Positions 56,518-64,000 of a stretch of DNA of 64,000 nucleotides are shown piece by piece (position 1 is the first letter of the stretch; each line of letters starts with the position of its first letter). The translations under genes were made by a program, and so were the position numbers. The stretch covers positions 36,204 through 100,203 of the forward strand of contig DASYYE010000241.1 in the NCBI GenBank assembly GCA_035946955.1, read 5' to 3'. The notes beneath the pieces are model-generated. The model did not search any database, was not told the DNA's origin, and saw only the letters and a program-made list of their open reading frames with translations. The DNA comes from DASYYE01 sp035946955 (GTDB taxonomy: Bacteria; Actinomycetota; Actinomycetes; Streptosporangiales; Streptosporangiaceae).

Positions 56518-57557
56518 CCGACCACGGCGGCACGGCTCCGGCAATCGCGGCGTTCACCGTGGACACCTCGCCCGCGCGCGAACCCGCCCGCCGCGGGGCG
56601 TGCGCCTCAGTCGTGGTCTGCGTCTACACCGAGGACCGATGGCAGCACATCCAGTGGGCGCTCGCCAGCCTGACCCAGCAGACGGCGCTGCCCGGCCAGG
56701 TGATCGTGGTGGCCGACCACAATCCCGAGCTCGGCCAGCGCCTGTCCGCCGCGCATCCGGACCTCGAGGTCATACCGAGTGAGTTCTCGCCCGGTCTGTC
56801 CGGCGCCCGCAACACGGGCGTCCAGTACGCGCGCGGTGACATCGTGGTGTTTCTCGACGACGACGCCCGTGCCGAGCCGCGCTGGCTGGAAGCGATGCTG
56901 GCCGCCTACGACGACGAGTCGGTGCTGGGAGTCGGCGGCCTGGTGGTGCCGGACTGGCGCCCGGCCAGCCGGCCCCGCTGGCTGCCGGATGAGTTCCTGT
57001 GGGTCGTCGGATGCAGCTACCGGGGACTGCCCGAGACGAAGGCCGAGATCCGCAACCCGCTCGGCGCCAACATGTCGTTCCGGAAAGCCGCGTTCCAGCG
57101 GGCCGGGCCATTCGATTCCTCGGTTGGCCGCAACGCCGAGGTACTGCGCCCGCTCGGGTGCGAGGAAACAGAATTCAGCATCCGGCTGCGGGGCATGTCG
57201 CCGGGCGGGCGAATCATGTACGAGCCGCGGGCCGTGGTCCACCATCATGTCGCGCCATCGCGTGGCACCTGGGCCTATTTCCTTGACCGCTGCTACTCGG
57301 AAGGCCGGTCCAAGGCCCGCGTGGCCCGGCTGTCCGGCGCGTCAGCGGCGTTGAGCTCGGAACGGAGCTACGTCCTGACAACGGTGCGGCGGGCCGTAGT
57401 GAGGGAGCTCGCGGCGCTGTTCCAGCCGGGCGGGAGGTTCGCGCTGGCACGGATCGCGGCCCTCGCGATGGGAGTCACGTTAGCGGGCGCGGGCTATGCG
57501 CGCGAGATGGTGACCAGGCTTCCCATAGGTGGGAAGCGGGGGAGACGAGGGACATGA
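56514..57557 (+). CDS. Family 2 glycosyltransferase
   Basis: A 347-residue GT-A enzyme with ASVVVCVYTEDRWQHIQWALASL, nucleotide-binding QVIVVADHNPELG, SGARNTGVQYARGDIVVFLDDDA (DXD-like) and ECEETEF-like LGCEETEFSIRL near residue 220. A hydrophobic C-terminal segment (ALARIAALAMGVTLAGAGY) may associate with the membrane. It is clearly related to the enzyme at 58345 (shared GCSYRGLPETKAEIRNP/GCSYRGMPATRSEVRNV segments), so the two probably add similar sugars in sequence. Both ends have ATGA overlaps. Confidence 0.88.
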   Translation: MTDHGGTAPAIAAFTVDTSPAREPARRGACASVVVCVYTEDRWQHIQWALASLTQQTALPGQVIVVADHNPELGQRLSAAHPDLEVIPSEFSPGLSGARNTGVQYARGDIVVFLDDDARAEPRWLEAMLAAYDDESVLGVGGLVVPDWRPASRPRWLPDEFLWVVGCSYRGLPETKAEIRNPLGANMSFRKAAFQRAGPFDSSVGRNAEVLRPLGCEETEFSIRLRGMSPGGRIMYEPRAVVHHHVAPSRGTWAYFLDRCYSEGRSKARVARLSGASAALSSERSYVLTTVRRAVVRELAALFQPGGRFALARIAALAMGVTLAGAGYAREMVTRLPIGGKRGRRGT

Positions 57558-58348
57558 CCAAGGTTGCGGTGCTTATGTACCACGCCGTGGGCCAGCCGCT
57601 CGATGAGCGGTTCCGCCCGTGGGTGGTTCCGCCGTCACTGCTGGCGGAGCATCTCAGCTCACTCGGCGAAGCAGGGTACGAACTGGTCGGCCTCACGGAG
57701 TGGGCGGCCCAGCGGGATGACCGCAAGCGCGTGGTCCTCACGTTCGATGACGGGTACGCCGACTTCGCCGAGAACGCCCTGCCGGTGCTGGCCTCCCACG
57801 GCGCCCGCGCCACCGTGTACGTGGTGACCGGGTACGTCGGCGACCGCGCGCGATGGCTGCCCTTCGCGGGTGAACGTGACCGTCCGATGATGACCTGGGG
57901 CGACCTGGAAACGGCGCGCGCGCACGGCATCGAGGTCGGCTCCCACGGCCACCGGCACATCGAGCTCGATGCCGTCGGATCCCGCGCGGCGGCCAGTGAC
58001 ATCGAGCGCTCGCGGGACGCGCTCACCTCGCACGGGTTCCCACCCCGGAGCTTCTGCTACCCGTTCGGCTACAACAGCCGGAGCGTGCGGCGCATCGTCG
58101 CCGGAGCGGGCTTCACCAACGCCTGCGTGGTCGGCCGCGGGCTGACCGATTCCGGGCAGGATCTGTTGCGGGTGCGGCGGCTCGCGGTCGACTCCCGGAC
58201 CACCCCGGAAGCCCTGCTGCGCCGGTTCGGCGGCCCGGCGATGCCGGTCCCGGCCAGGCTGCGGGAAGCCGCCCAGCCCACGTGGCGCCTGACCCGGCGC
58301 GCGCGCTCGATGGCGCGCAGGGTGATGAGGGCCGAGGTGGCCTTATGA
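57554..58348 (+). CDS. Polysaccharide deacetylase (NodB/CE4 domain)
   Basis: A 264-residue CE4 enzyme. The motifs are in order: TFDDGYADF (catalytic Asp and metal Asp), EVGSHGHRHIEL (metal-binding His-x3-His), and SFCYPFGYNSRSVRR. It removes N- or O-acetyl groups from a glycan. No signal peptide is visible, so it may act on cytosolic lipid-linked intermediates. Its C-terminus is basic. It lies between two paralogous glycosyltransferases with ATGA overlaps, indicating that deacetylation is part of assembly. Confidence 0.9.
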   Translation: MTKVAVLMYHAVGQPLDERFRPWVVPPSLLAEHLSSLGEAGYELVGLTEWAAQRDDRKRVVLTFDDGYADFAENALPVLASHGARATVYVVTGYVGDRARWLPFAGERDRPMMTWGDLETARAHGIEVGSHGHRHIELDAVGSRAAASDIERSRDALTSHGFPPRSFCYPFGYNSRSVRRIVAGAGFTNACVVGRGLTDSGQDLLRVRRLAVDSRTTPEALLRRFGGPAMPVPARLREAAQPTWRLTRRARSMARRVMRAEVAL

Positions 58349-59403
58349 CAGACGTGTCGGCGGTGGTGTGCACGCACCGGATGGATCGGTTCCCGTGGCT
58401 GCTGGAATGCCTCGCCTCCCTTGAGCGCCAGAGCCTGCCGCCGCTTGAGGTCATGGTGGTCGTCGATGGCAAGCCGGAGATCCGGGACCGGCTCATCGAG
58501 CGCGGCGGTCCCACGCTCACCCTCTCGACTCCGGCGCCGAGCGGATTGTCGGTGGCCCGCAACCTCGGGCTGGCCCATGCCTCCGGCAGCTTCGTGGCCT
58601 TTCTCGATGATGACGCCGTGGCGGACGGGCCGTGGCTGGAGAGCCTGCGCGAGGTGCTGGCCGATGAGACGGTCGCGGGGGTTGGCGGCATCTCCCTGCC
58701 CCGCTGGGAGGGTCGGCGGCCTGGGTGGATGCCCGAGGAGCTGCTCTGGACGCTTGGTTGCAGCTACCGCGGCATGCCGGCCACGCGCTCGGAGGTCCGC
58801 AATGTCTACGGCGGATGCGCCTGTTTCCGGAAGGACGTCTTTGACCGGTTCGGGGGCTTCAACCCCAACCTGGGCCGGATGGGGGCCGGCCTCGCCGGCT
58901 GTGAGGAAACCGAGCTGTGTGTGCGGGTCCGTAACCAGGCGCCCGAGCTGCGGTTCGTGTACGAGCCCGCGGCCAGGATCTTCCACCGGGTCCCGCCCGC
59001 GCGGCAGAAGGTGAGCTACGTGCTGTCCCGCTGCCTCGGTGAAGGCAGGTCCAAGGCAACCCTGCGCGCCGTCACGGTCGGCGGCAGGCCGTTGGCCAGT
59101 GAAGCGGACTACCTGGTAAATATCGTTCCCAGTGGGATCGCCTCCGGGGTGAGCCAGTCGCTGCGCGGAGACCGCCACGGCCTGGCGAGGGCGTCACTCC
59201 TCGCCGCGGCGGTGGCCTGCACCGTGGCGTCCTACGGCGTGACCAGGGTCACCGGCGTGCTGCGCCGGCGACGGCTCGCCCAGCTTTCCGAGGCGCTGCG
59301 CGCGGGGCCCCTGCCGGCGGTGGGGTCTGGCCTCCCTCCCTTCACGCCACAGCCCTCCGGGCGCGCGGCTGCCCTCAGCAAGGCCAACCGGAGCCGCCAG
59401 TGA
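58345..59403 (+). CDS. Family 2 glycosyltransferase, paralogue of the gene at 56514
   Basis: A 352-residue GT-A enzyme: VSAVVCTHRMDRFPWLLECLASLERQ, VMVVVDGKPEI, SVARNLGLAHASGSFVAFLDDDA and LAGCEETELCVRVRN near residue 200. A C-terminal hydrophobic stretch (LARASLLAAAVACTVASYGV) suggests membrane association. The long shared architecture with the 56514 product points to duplication. The start ATG overlaps the deacetylase stop; the end overlaps the membrane protein start (GTGA). Confidence 0.88.
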   Translation: MTDVSAVVCTHRMDRFPWLLECLASLERQSLPPLEVMVVVDGKPEIRDRLIERGGPTLTLSTPAPSGLSVARNLGLAHASGSFVAFLDDDAVADGPWLESLREVLADETVAGVGGISLPRWEGRRPGWMPEELLWTLGCSYRGMPATRSEVRNVYGGCACFRKDVFDRFGGFNPNLGRMGAGLAGCEETELCVRVRNQAPELRFVYEPAARIFHRVPPARQKVSYVLSRCLGEGRSKATLRAVTVGGRPLASEADYLVNIVPSGIASGVSQSLRGDRHGLARASLLAAAVACTVASYGVTRVTGVLRRRRLAQLSEALRAGPLPAVGSGLPPFTPQPSGRAAALSKANRSRQ

Positions 59404-61205
59404 GAGCGTCGATGTACCCAGCGAGACACGCCCAGCTGGGACAGGCACCGCCGGTCATCCCCCCGGAGGGCTTCCGTTCCTGGGCGCCCTATCTCGCGGC
59501 GGCCCGCTGGGCGCTGCCCCCCTTGGCGCTGGCGGTGGGACTGTACTCCCTGACCACCGCGCGGGTAGCGGCCATCGGTGTCTACGGCCTCATCCAGGCC
59601 CTGCCGCCTGGCTATTTCGCCGCGCTGGCGGGCTTGGGCGTCGCCATCGTCGTGTCGTGGCGCAGTGAGAAACCACAGTACGGGCAGTTTGCACTGGCGG
59701 TCGTAGCGCTCGTCATCCTGCTGCAGGGCGCCCCGAGCCTCATTGAGGCCGAGCCACGCTTCCCGCCGGCCTGGCTGCATGCGGGATTCACCGACTACGT
59801 CGCCGCCACCGGCAGGGTGCTGCCACAGGTTGACGCGAGGTTCAGCTGGCCCTCGTTCTTCACGGGCATGGCGATGCTGGCACGGGCCGGTGGGCTGCCG
59901 AACGTCATCGTCCTCCTCAAATGGTGGCCAGCCTTCATCAACCTGCTCTACCTCCCACCGTTGTTCATGCTCGCCACCCGGGTGCTGCACGATAGGCGGA
60001 GCGCCATGCTCGCGACGGGCCTCTTCCCGCTCGCCAACTGGGTGGGCCAGGACTATTACTCCCCGCAGTCAACGGCGTATTTCCTGTACCTGGTGCTGCT
60101 GTGCATAGTCCTAGGGCCGCTGCGCGGCAGCCGCCCGACCTTGCTGCCGCGCTGGGCGCTGCCGGCGCGCTGGCGCAAGGAAGCGCCACCAGAACCCGCG
60201 CCGCTTCCTGTGGCCTACACCGTCACGCTGCTGGCCATCCTGGCGGTGCTGTGCGCCGCGATGGACACCGGTCACCAGCTCACGCCGTTCTTCGCGCTCG
60301 CCATCGTGACCGCGCTGGCTGTCCTGGGCCGGACGCGGCTGGCCGCATGGCCGGTGCTTATGTTCCTGATGGCTGTGGGCTGGGTCTGCTACGCGGCGTC
60401 CGCGTACTGGTCAGGGCACTTCACGCAGCTCTTCGGCAGCCTGGGCTCGCTGGGCGTCAACGCCTCCAATAGCCTCCGCCTGCACGGCAGTCCCGCCCAT
60501 TTCCGCGTCGATGACGTCCGGCTGCTCATCGTGGGGGCCATCTGGTTGCTGGCGGTGGTCGGGTTCTTCTGCGCCCGGCGGCCGCCCGCCGACCGGTGGG
60601 CGGCGGCGGTCCTCATGGTGTCACCAGTCGTCATCGTCGGCGGGCAGTCCTACGGCGGCGAGGCGGGCCTGCGTGCGTTCCTGTTCTCACTGCCTGGCGC
60701 TCTGTGCCTGGTGGCGGTCGCGCTGTCAGCCCTCGCCAGGCACCTGAAGGCTGCCGCCACTGGCCTGGTCATCTCGCTGCTGATCCCGAGCTTCCTGGTG
60801 GCCCGCTGGGGCAACGAGCTTTCGGAGATGGTGCAGCCACCAGAGATCGCGGGTGCCCTGGCGCTGTACCGCATCGCGCCTCCCGGCTCCATCCTCATGG
60901 CCATCACCCCGCAGGTGTTCTGGCAGTTCACGGTCCCCAGCGTCGGTGGCTACAAGTACCGGCCGAACAACCTGGACGAGTTTCACTACGGCCACGTCGA
61001 TGAGATCGCCGAGAACCTGGAGGGCCCCAACGGCGGTTATGTGATCATCACGGCCAGCCAGCTCGAATACGCCCAGGCGGCCTACGATCTGCCCACGAGC
61101 TGGGGCACAGGGGTGGAGCGGGACCTTTCCCGGTCGCATCTCTTCCGCCTCGTCTACCGGAATCCCGACACGGTCATCTACAAGTACGTGGGATCCGCGA
61201 AGTGA
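59400..61205 (+). CDS. Polytopic membrane protein, GT-C glycosyltransferase or polymerase candidate
   Basis: 601 residues from GTG 59400 with about 11-12 transmembrane segments and a soluble C-terminal part (about 480-600). The first large extracytoplasmic loop, after the early TMs, is AEPRFPPAWLHAGFTDYVAATGR, and a later loop has NWVGQDYYSPQSTAYFLYLV. The layout matches actinobacterial GT-C/O-antigen-polymerase-like proteins, but no defining catalytic motif is certain. It probably uses the polyprenyl-linked sugar made by the DPM-like enzyme to extend or polymerise the glycan. Confidence 0.68.
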   Translation: MRASMYPARHAQLGQAPPVIPPEGFRSWAPYLAAARWALPPLALAVGLYSLTTARVAAIGVYGLIQALPPGYFAALAGLGVAIVVSWRSEKPQYGQFALAVVALVILLQGAPSLIEAEPRFPPAWLHAGFTDYVAATGRVLPQVDARFSWPSFFTGMAMLARAGGLPNVIVLLKWWPAFINLLYLPPLFMLATRVLHDRRSAMLATGLFPLANWVGQDYYSPQSTAYFLYLVLLCIVLGPLRGSRPTLLPRWALPARWRKEAPPEPAPLPVAYTVTLLAILAVLCAAMDTGHQLTPFFALAIVTALAVLGRTRLAAWPVLMFLMAVGWVCYAASAYWSGHFTQLFGSLGSLGVNASNSLRLHGSPAHFRVDDVRLLIVGAIWLLAVVGFFCARRPPADRWAAAVLMVSPVVIVGGQSYGGEAGLRAFLFSLPGALCLVAVALSALARHLKAAATGLVISLLIPSFLVARWGNELSEMVQPPEIAGALALYRIAPPGSILMAITPQVFWQFTVPSVGGYKYRPNNLDEFHYGHVDEIAENLEGPNGGYVIITASQLEYAQAAYDLPTSWGTGVERDLSRSHLFRLVYRNPDTVIYKYVGSAK

Positions 61206-61561
61206 CCCGGGATCCATGGCCGGGCCTCCGGACGCAGCGGCTTGTGATCGGCCTGATGTCCATCGGGCTCTCGGTGGCGGCGATCGGCGTCGTCGCGGTC
61301 GCGGCCCCGTGGCAGCTCCGTTTCCCGGTGGTGGCCGCCGCCGCGCTGTTCGGCCCTGGGATACCACTACTGCGGGCCCGCCGGGACCTGAGCCTCGCGG
61401 AATGCCTGGTCTATGGCGCCGGGCTCGACGTCGGCCTGCAGATGCTGGTCGGGCTCGCGCTGGTGATGGCCCACACCTGGGTTCCGGTCGCCGCGACCGT
61501 GACGCTGTTCGCGGCCTCGCTGGCCATCGGCGTGAAACTGACCTACGGCGAGCTGCGTTGA
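61202..61561 (+). CDS. Small membrane protein (119 residues)
   Basis: GTG start overlapping the previous stop (GTGA). Four hydrophobic segments are visible: RLVIGLMSIGLSVAAIGVVAV, FPVVAAAALFGPGIPLL, VYGAGLDVGLQMLVGLALVM and PVAATVTLFAASLAIGV. No family is recognised. Tight coupling with the GT-C-like gene suggests it is a partner of that complex. Confidence 0.65.
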   Translation: MTRDPWPGLRTQRLVIGLMSIGLSVAAIGVVAVAAPWQLRFPVVAAAALFGPGIPLLRARRDLSLAECLVYGAGLDVGLQMLVGLALVMAHTWVPVAATVTLFAASLAIGVKLTYGELR

Positions 61562-61572
61562 GGAGCGAACCC

Positions 61573-61794
61573 ATGCGCACAGCGACGTCCTTGCTGCGGC
61601 TGGCCGGGCTGCACGTGGTGCCCGGAATCATCTGCCTGGTGGCGAGCGTGGCCCTGCTTTCCGTGTGGGAGACCCGCCGCCTGTCGCGGTTCCCGCCGCT
61701 GGGCAGGCGCCCGTGGCTGCTTCCCGCGGTCGGCCTCACGCTCGGCGCCGTATCGGTTGGATTCATCGCCGCGCGCTTCCTGGCGATCGCCTGA
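61573..61794 (+). CDS. Small membrane protein (73 residues)
   Basis: ATG 61573 has GAGGAGCG upstream and lies 11 bases after the previous stop. Two hydrophobic segments (HVVPGIICLVASVALLSVW and WLLPAVGLTLGAVSVGFIAAR) are joined by a basic loop. No family is recognised; it is probably an accessory subunit of the glycan-export or polymerisation machinery. Confidence 0.6.
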   Translation: MRTATSLLRLAGLHVVPGIICLVASVALLSVWETRRLSRFPPLGRRPWLLPAVGLTLGAVSVGFIAARFLAIA

Positions 61795-61820
61795 AACCCG
61801 AGACAGGAGAGGAGACAGGC

Positions 61821-62846
61821 ATGGCTGTCCGGACGGTCAAGCTCGCGGGCACCGGCGTCCAGACGACCGCGCTGGGATTCGGCTGCGCGAACCTTTTCCG
61901 CCTCCCAGGCGCGCGGCAGCGGGCCGAGGTTCTCCGCGCGGCCTACGACGCCGGCGTGCGCCATTACGACGTCGCGCCCATGTATGGCCTTGGCCTGGCC
62001 GAATCGGAGGTGGGCCGGTTCGCTGGCGGCCGCCGCGCCGGCCTCACCATCGCGACGAAGTTCGGCATCGGGGCCACCCCTCTCGCACGCGGCCTGGCCC
62101 GCGCCCAGGGGCCGGCGCGGGGCGTCCTCGAGGCGTTCCCGGCCTTGCGCCGACACGCCAGGGAGAAAGCCGCCGGTCCAGGGTCGGGGAGGATGGGTGC
62201 CCTGCTGTACACCAGCGAGGGATACGACGCGGCGGGGGCGCGCAAGAGCCTGGAACGCAGCCTGCGGGCACTGCGGACCGACTATGTCGACATCCTGCTG
62301 CTGCACGATCCCGACCCCGGGTCCGTGCGCTCAGACGATGTCCGCTCGTATCTGGAGTCAGCCCGCAGCGACGGCCTCATCCGCGGCTGGGGCGTCGCGG
62401 GCGAGCCCGGGCCCACGCTGGCGGTGGCCCGGTCGCTCCCGGCCGGGGCACCTGTCCTGCAGGTCCGGGACAACATCTGGCTGCGCTCGCCCCGCGCCGC
62501 GGCCGGAGCCAGCGCGCTCATCACGTTCGGGATCCTGGGTGGGGTGCTCGCCAGCCTGCTGACGCGGGTGACGTCCGACCGGGAGCGGCTCAAACGCTGG
62601 AACGCCACGATCGGCGCGGACTTCGCCGACCCCGAGGTAGCCGCTTCCCTGCTGCTGCGGGCAGCCCTGCTGGAGAACCGCGGCGGGGTGGTGCTGTTCA
62701 GCACGGTCCGCCCTCGGCGCATCCAGCAGGCGGCCGCGGCCGCCCAGGCGGGTGAGCCGGCCAGGGACCCGTCGCTTGGAGCCTTCCTCGAGCTCGTCGC
62801 CGCGGAGTTCGCCCAGCCGGCCCTCCCTGTGGAGGGCGCGCCGTGA
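61821..62846 (+). CDS. Aldo/keto reductase family protein
   Basis: 341 residues from ATG 61821 (GAGAGGAGA upstream). The NADPH-dependent AKR barrel shows TALGFGCANLF, AAYDAGVRHYDVAPMYGLGLAE (catalytic Asp and Tyr), the catalytic Lys in LTIATKFGIG and YVDILLLHDPD. The His of the usual tetrad falls in LLLHD. Length and motifs suit a sugar or keto-intermediate oxidoreductase. It is coupled to the GMC oxidoreductase by a GTGA overlap; together they may form a redox pair altering a sugar before or after incorporation. Confidence 0.85.
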   Translation: MAVRTVKLAGTGVQTTALGFGCANLFRLPGARQRAEVLRAAYDAGVRHYDVAPMYGLGLAESEVGRFAGGRRAGLTIATKFGIGATPLARGLARAQGPARGVLEAFPALRRHAREKAAGPGSGRMGALLYTSEGYDAAGARKSLERSLRALRTDYVDILLLHDPDPGSVRSDDVRSYLESARSDGLIRGWGVAGEPGPTLAVARSLPAGAPVLQVRDNIWLRSPRAAAGASALITFGILGGVLASLLTRVTSDRERLKRWNATIGADFADPEVAASLLLRAALLENRGGVVLFSTVRPRRIQQAAAAAQAGEPARDPSLGAFLELVAAEFAQPALPVEGAP

Positions 62847-64000
62847 TCACCTCCGCGCACGCCCTGGGGGGCGGCGAGACCCTGCGCGCGGACCTGGCGG
62901 TGGTTGGCGCGGGCCCGGCTGGGATCGTCGTCGCGCTGGAAGCCGCGAGCCACGGCTTCGACGTGCTTCTGCTCGAAAGCGGGGAAGAGAAGGTCAACCG
63001 CGCCGCTCAGGACCTGGCCGAGGCCGCCGAATGGGACGCCAGCCTGCACTCGCCCTTGGCCCTGACCAACCGCAGGCAGCTCGGCGGGACCTCGGTGATC
63101 TGGGGCGGGCGGTGTGTCCCCTATGACGAGGTCGACTTCGACCGCCGCGCATTCCTTGGCGATGGTGAGTGGCCCGTCACCTACCAGCAGCTGCTGCCTT
63201 ACTTCCAGCGAGCCTGTGACTGGCTGGTGTGTGGCCGTGCCGTCTTCGAGGCCAGCGAAATGAAGCACCTGCCGGCCTCAATAGTCCCGGGTTTAACCGA
63301 TGGTGAGGTCCGGGTGTCCACGATGGAACGCTGGTCGCTGCCGACCAACTTCGGCCGCGAGTACCGCGCGGCCCTGCGGAGATCCCGGCGCGTCCGGGTG
63401 GTCACCGGCCTCACCTGCACCAAGGTCATATGGGATTCCGAACGCCAGCGGGCCGAACGCTTGGAGTGCCACAACCTCGCGGGCAGGCGGGTCAGCGTCG
63501 ATTGCCGGGGTTACGTCCTCGCGTGCGGGGGACTCGACACGACGCGTCTGCTGCTGGCCTCCCCCGGCCCGAGTGGGCGGGCGCCGGGCGATTACTCCGG
63601 CCATCTGGGCGCCTACTACATCGGCCACGTGGAAGGCGTGATCGCGAACGTCAGGTTCACCACCCCCCCGAAGTCGACGATCTTCGGCTATGAACGGGAC
63701 ACGGATGGCACCTACGTCCGGCGCAGGTTCTCCATCAGCCGTGATGCCCAGCTCGAGCGGGAGCTGCCGAACGTCGCAGCCTGGCTCGCCAATCCCGAGC
63801 TCGCGGATCCCCGCCACCGCAGCGGCACCCTGTCGTTCGCCTACCTCGCCCTGCGTTCCCCGCTGGGCCGGATCGCCGCGCCGGACGCGCAGCGGCTCGC
63901 CCTGTCAGGGGAGGACGTTCCCGGTTCCCCGTACGGCGGGGCGGAGAAGGGCCCGATTGGCGCGCACCTGCGCAACCTGGTGCTGGACGCCGGTGGCACG
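62843..64000 (+). CDS. GMC-family FAD oxidoreductase, cut by the window end
   Basis: GTG 62843 overlaps the previous stop; the frame is open to the right edge (386 codons seen). The N-terminal FAD-binding motif is DLAVVGAGPAGIVVALEAA with ESGEE at the end of strand 2. GGTSVIWGGRCVPYDEVDFD is the FAD-attachment-loop region, and VLACGGLDTTRLLLAS the third FAD-contact segment. The C-terminal catalytic His/Asn pair lies beyond the window. Expected to oxidise an alcohol or sugar hydroxyl. Confidence 0.85.
   Translation, partial: MITSAHALGGGETLRADLAVVGAGPAGIVVALEAASHGFDVLLLESGEEKVNRAAQDLAEAAEWDASLHSPLALTNRRQLGGTSVIWGGRCVPYDEVDFDRRAFLGDGEWPVTYQQLLPYFQRACDWLVCGRAVFEASEMKHLPASIVPGLTDGEVRVSTMERWSLPTNFGREYRAALRRSRRVRVVTGLTCTKVIWDSERQRAERLECHNLAGRRVSVDCRGYVLACGGLDTTRLLLASPGPSGRAPGDYSGHLGAYYIGHVEGVIANVRFTTPPKSTIFGYERDTDGTYVRRRFSISRDAQLERELPNVAAWLANPELADPRHRSGTLSFAYLALRSPLGRIAAPDAQRLALSGEDVPGSPYGGAEKGPIGAHLRNLVLDAGGT

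Overview
The window is high-G+C DNA with strong third-position G/C bias, frequent GTG/TTG starts, pervasive ATGA/GTGA stop-start overlaps and many secreted or lipoprotein genes. This points to a filamentous actinomycete; the exact genus cannot be read from the sequence. No rRNA, tRNA or CRISPR array was seen.

Region A (about 0.1-27.2 kb) looks like a biosynthetic cluster for a small peptide-like product made without NRPS modules. It has five ATP-grasp ligases, two FemAB/BioF2-like (GNAT-fold) transferases, two paralogous MFS exporters, a class IV aminotransferase, an AurF-type diiron N-oxygenase with all seven metal ligands, and a 2Fe-2S ferredoxin. It also has an RraA-like/ferritin-like fusion, an S9 peptidase, a CHAT-like protein with a collagen-like repeat, a GatA-type amidase, a radical SAM enzyme with a methyltransferase, and an LmbU-family regulator. 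The genes lie in blocks of alternating strand. One minus-strand block runs from the LmbU gene through three ligases, an exporter, a transferase and the CHAT-like gene. A second minus-strand block repeats the ligase-plus-exporter unit.

Region B (27.2-34.3 kb) is a loose collection: a broken SRPBCC fragment, a GlxA/AraC regulator, a rhodanese, a DUF1801 protein, a cation diffusion facilitator, and a large secreted GH18 chitinase. A perfect 15-bp-arm palindrome separates the exporter and the chitinase. Transposase debris and a small conserved protein follow.

Region C (34.8-39.2 kb) and region E (52.3-64 kb, running off the right edge) hold cell-surface glycan genes. They include GtrA, several family 2 glycosyltransferases, GT-C type membrane proteins, a NodB deacetylase, glycosidase-like secreted proteins, an aldo/keto reductase and a GMC oxidoreductase.

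Region D (39.6-49.6 kb) lies between them and is the most striking part: an apparent RiPP operon. Its first gene encodes a 240-residue protein with a Val/Ala-rich stretch followed by a strictly alternating Asn-X tract (15 Asn, all on odd residues 101-137). Downstream are a B12-binding radical SAM of the RiPP-maturase type, a second radical SAM, a methyltransferase with an NPPL (N-methyltransferase-type) motif, a membrane protein, an ABC exporter, a sulfotransferase/SCP2-like fusion and a lipoprotein. The set resembles in logic the polytheonamide/aeronamide pathway, where alternating Asn tracts are epimerised, N-methylated and C-methylated into a beta-helix. The precursor architecture here, with a central core and a ~100-residue follower, and the sulfotransferase are unlike those systems. 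A secreted protein with 14 Cys-paired repeats follows.
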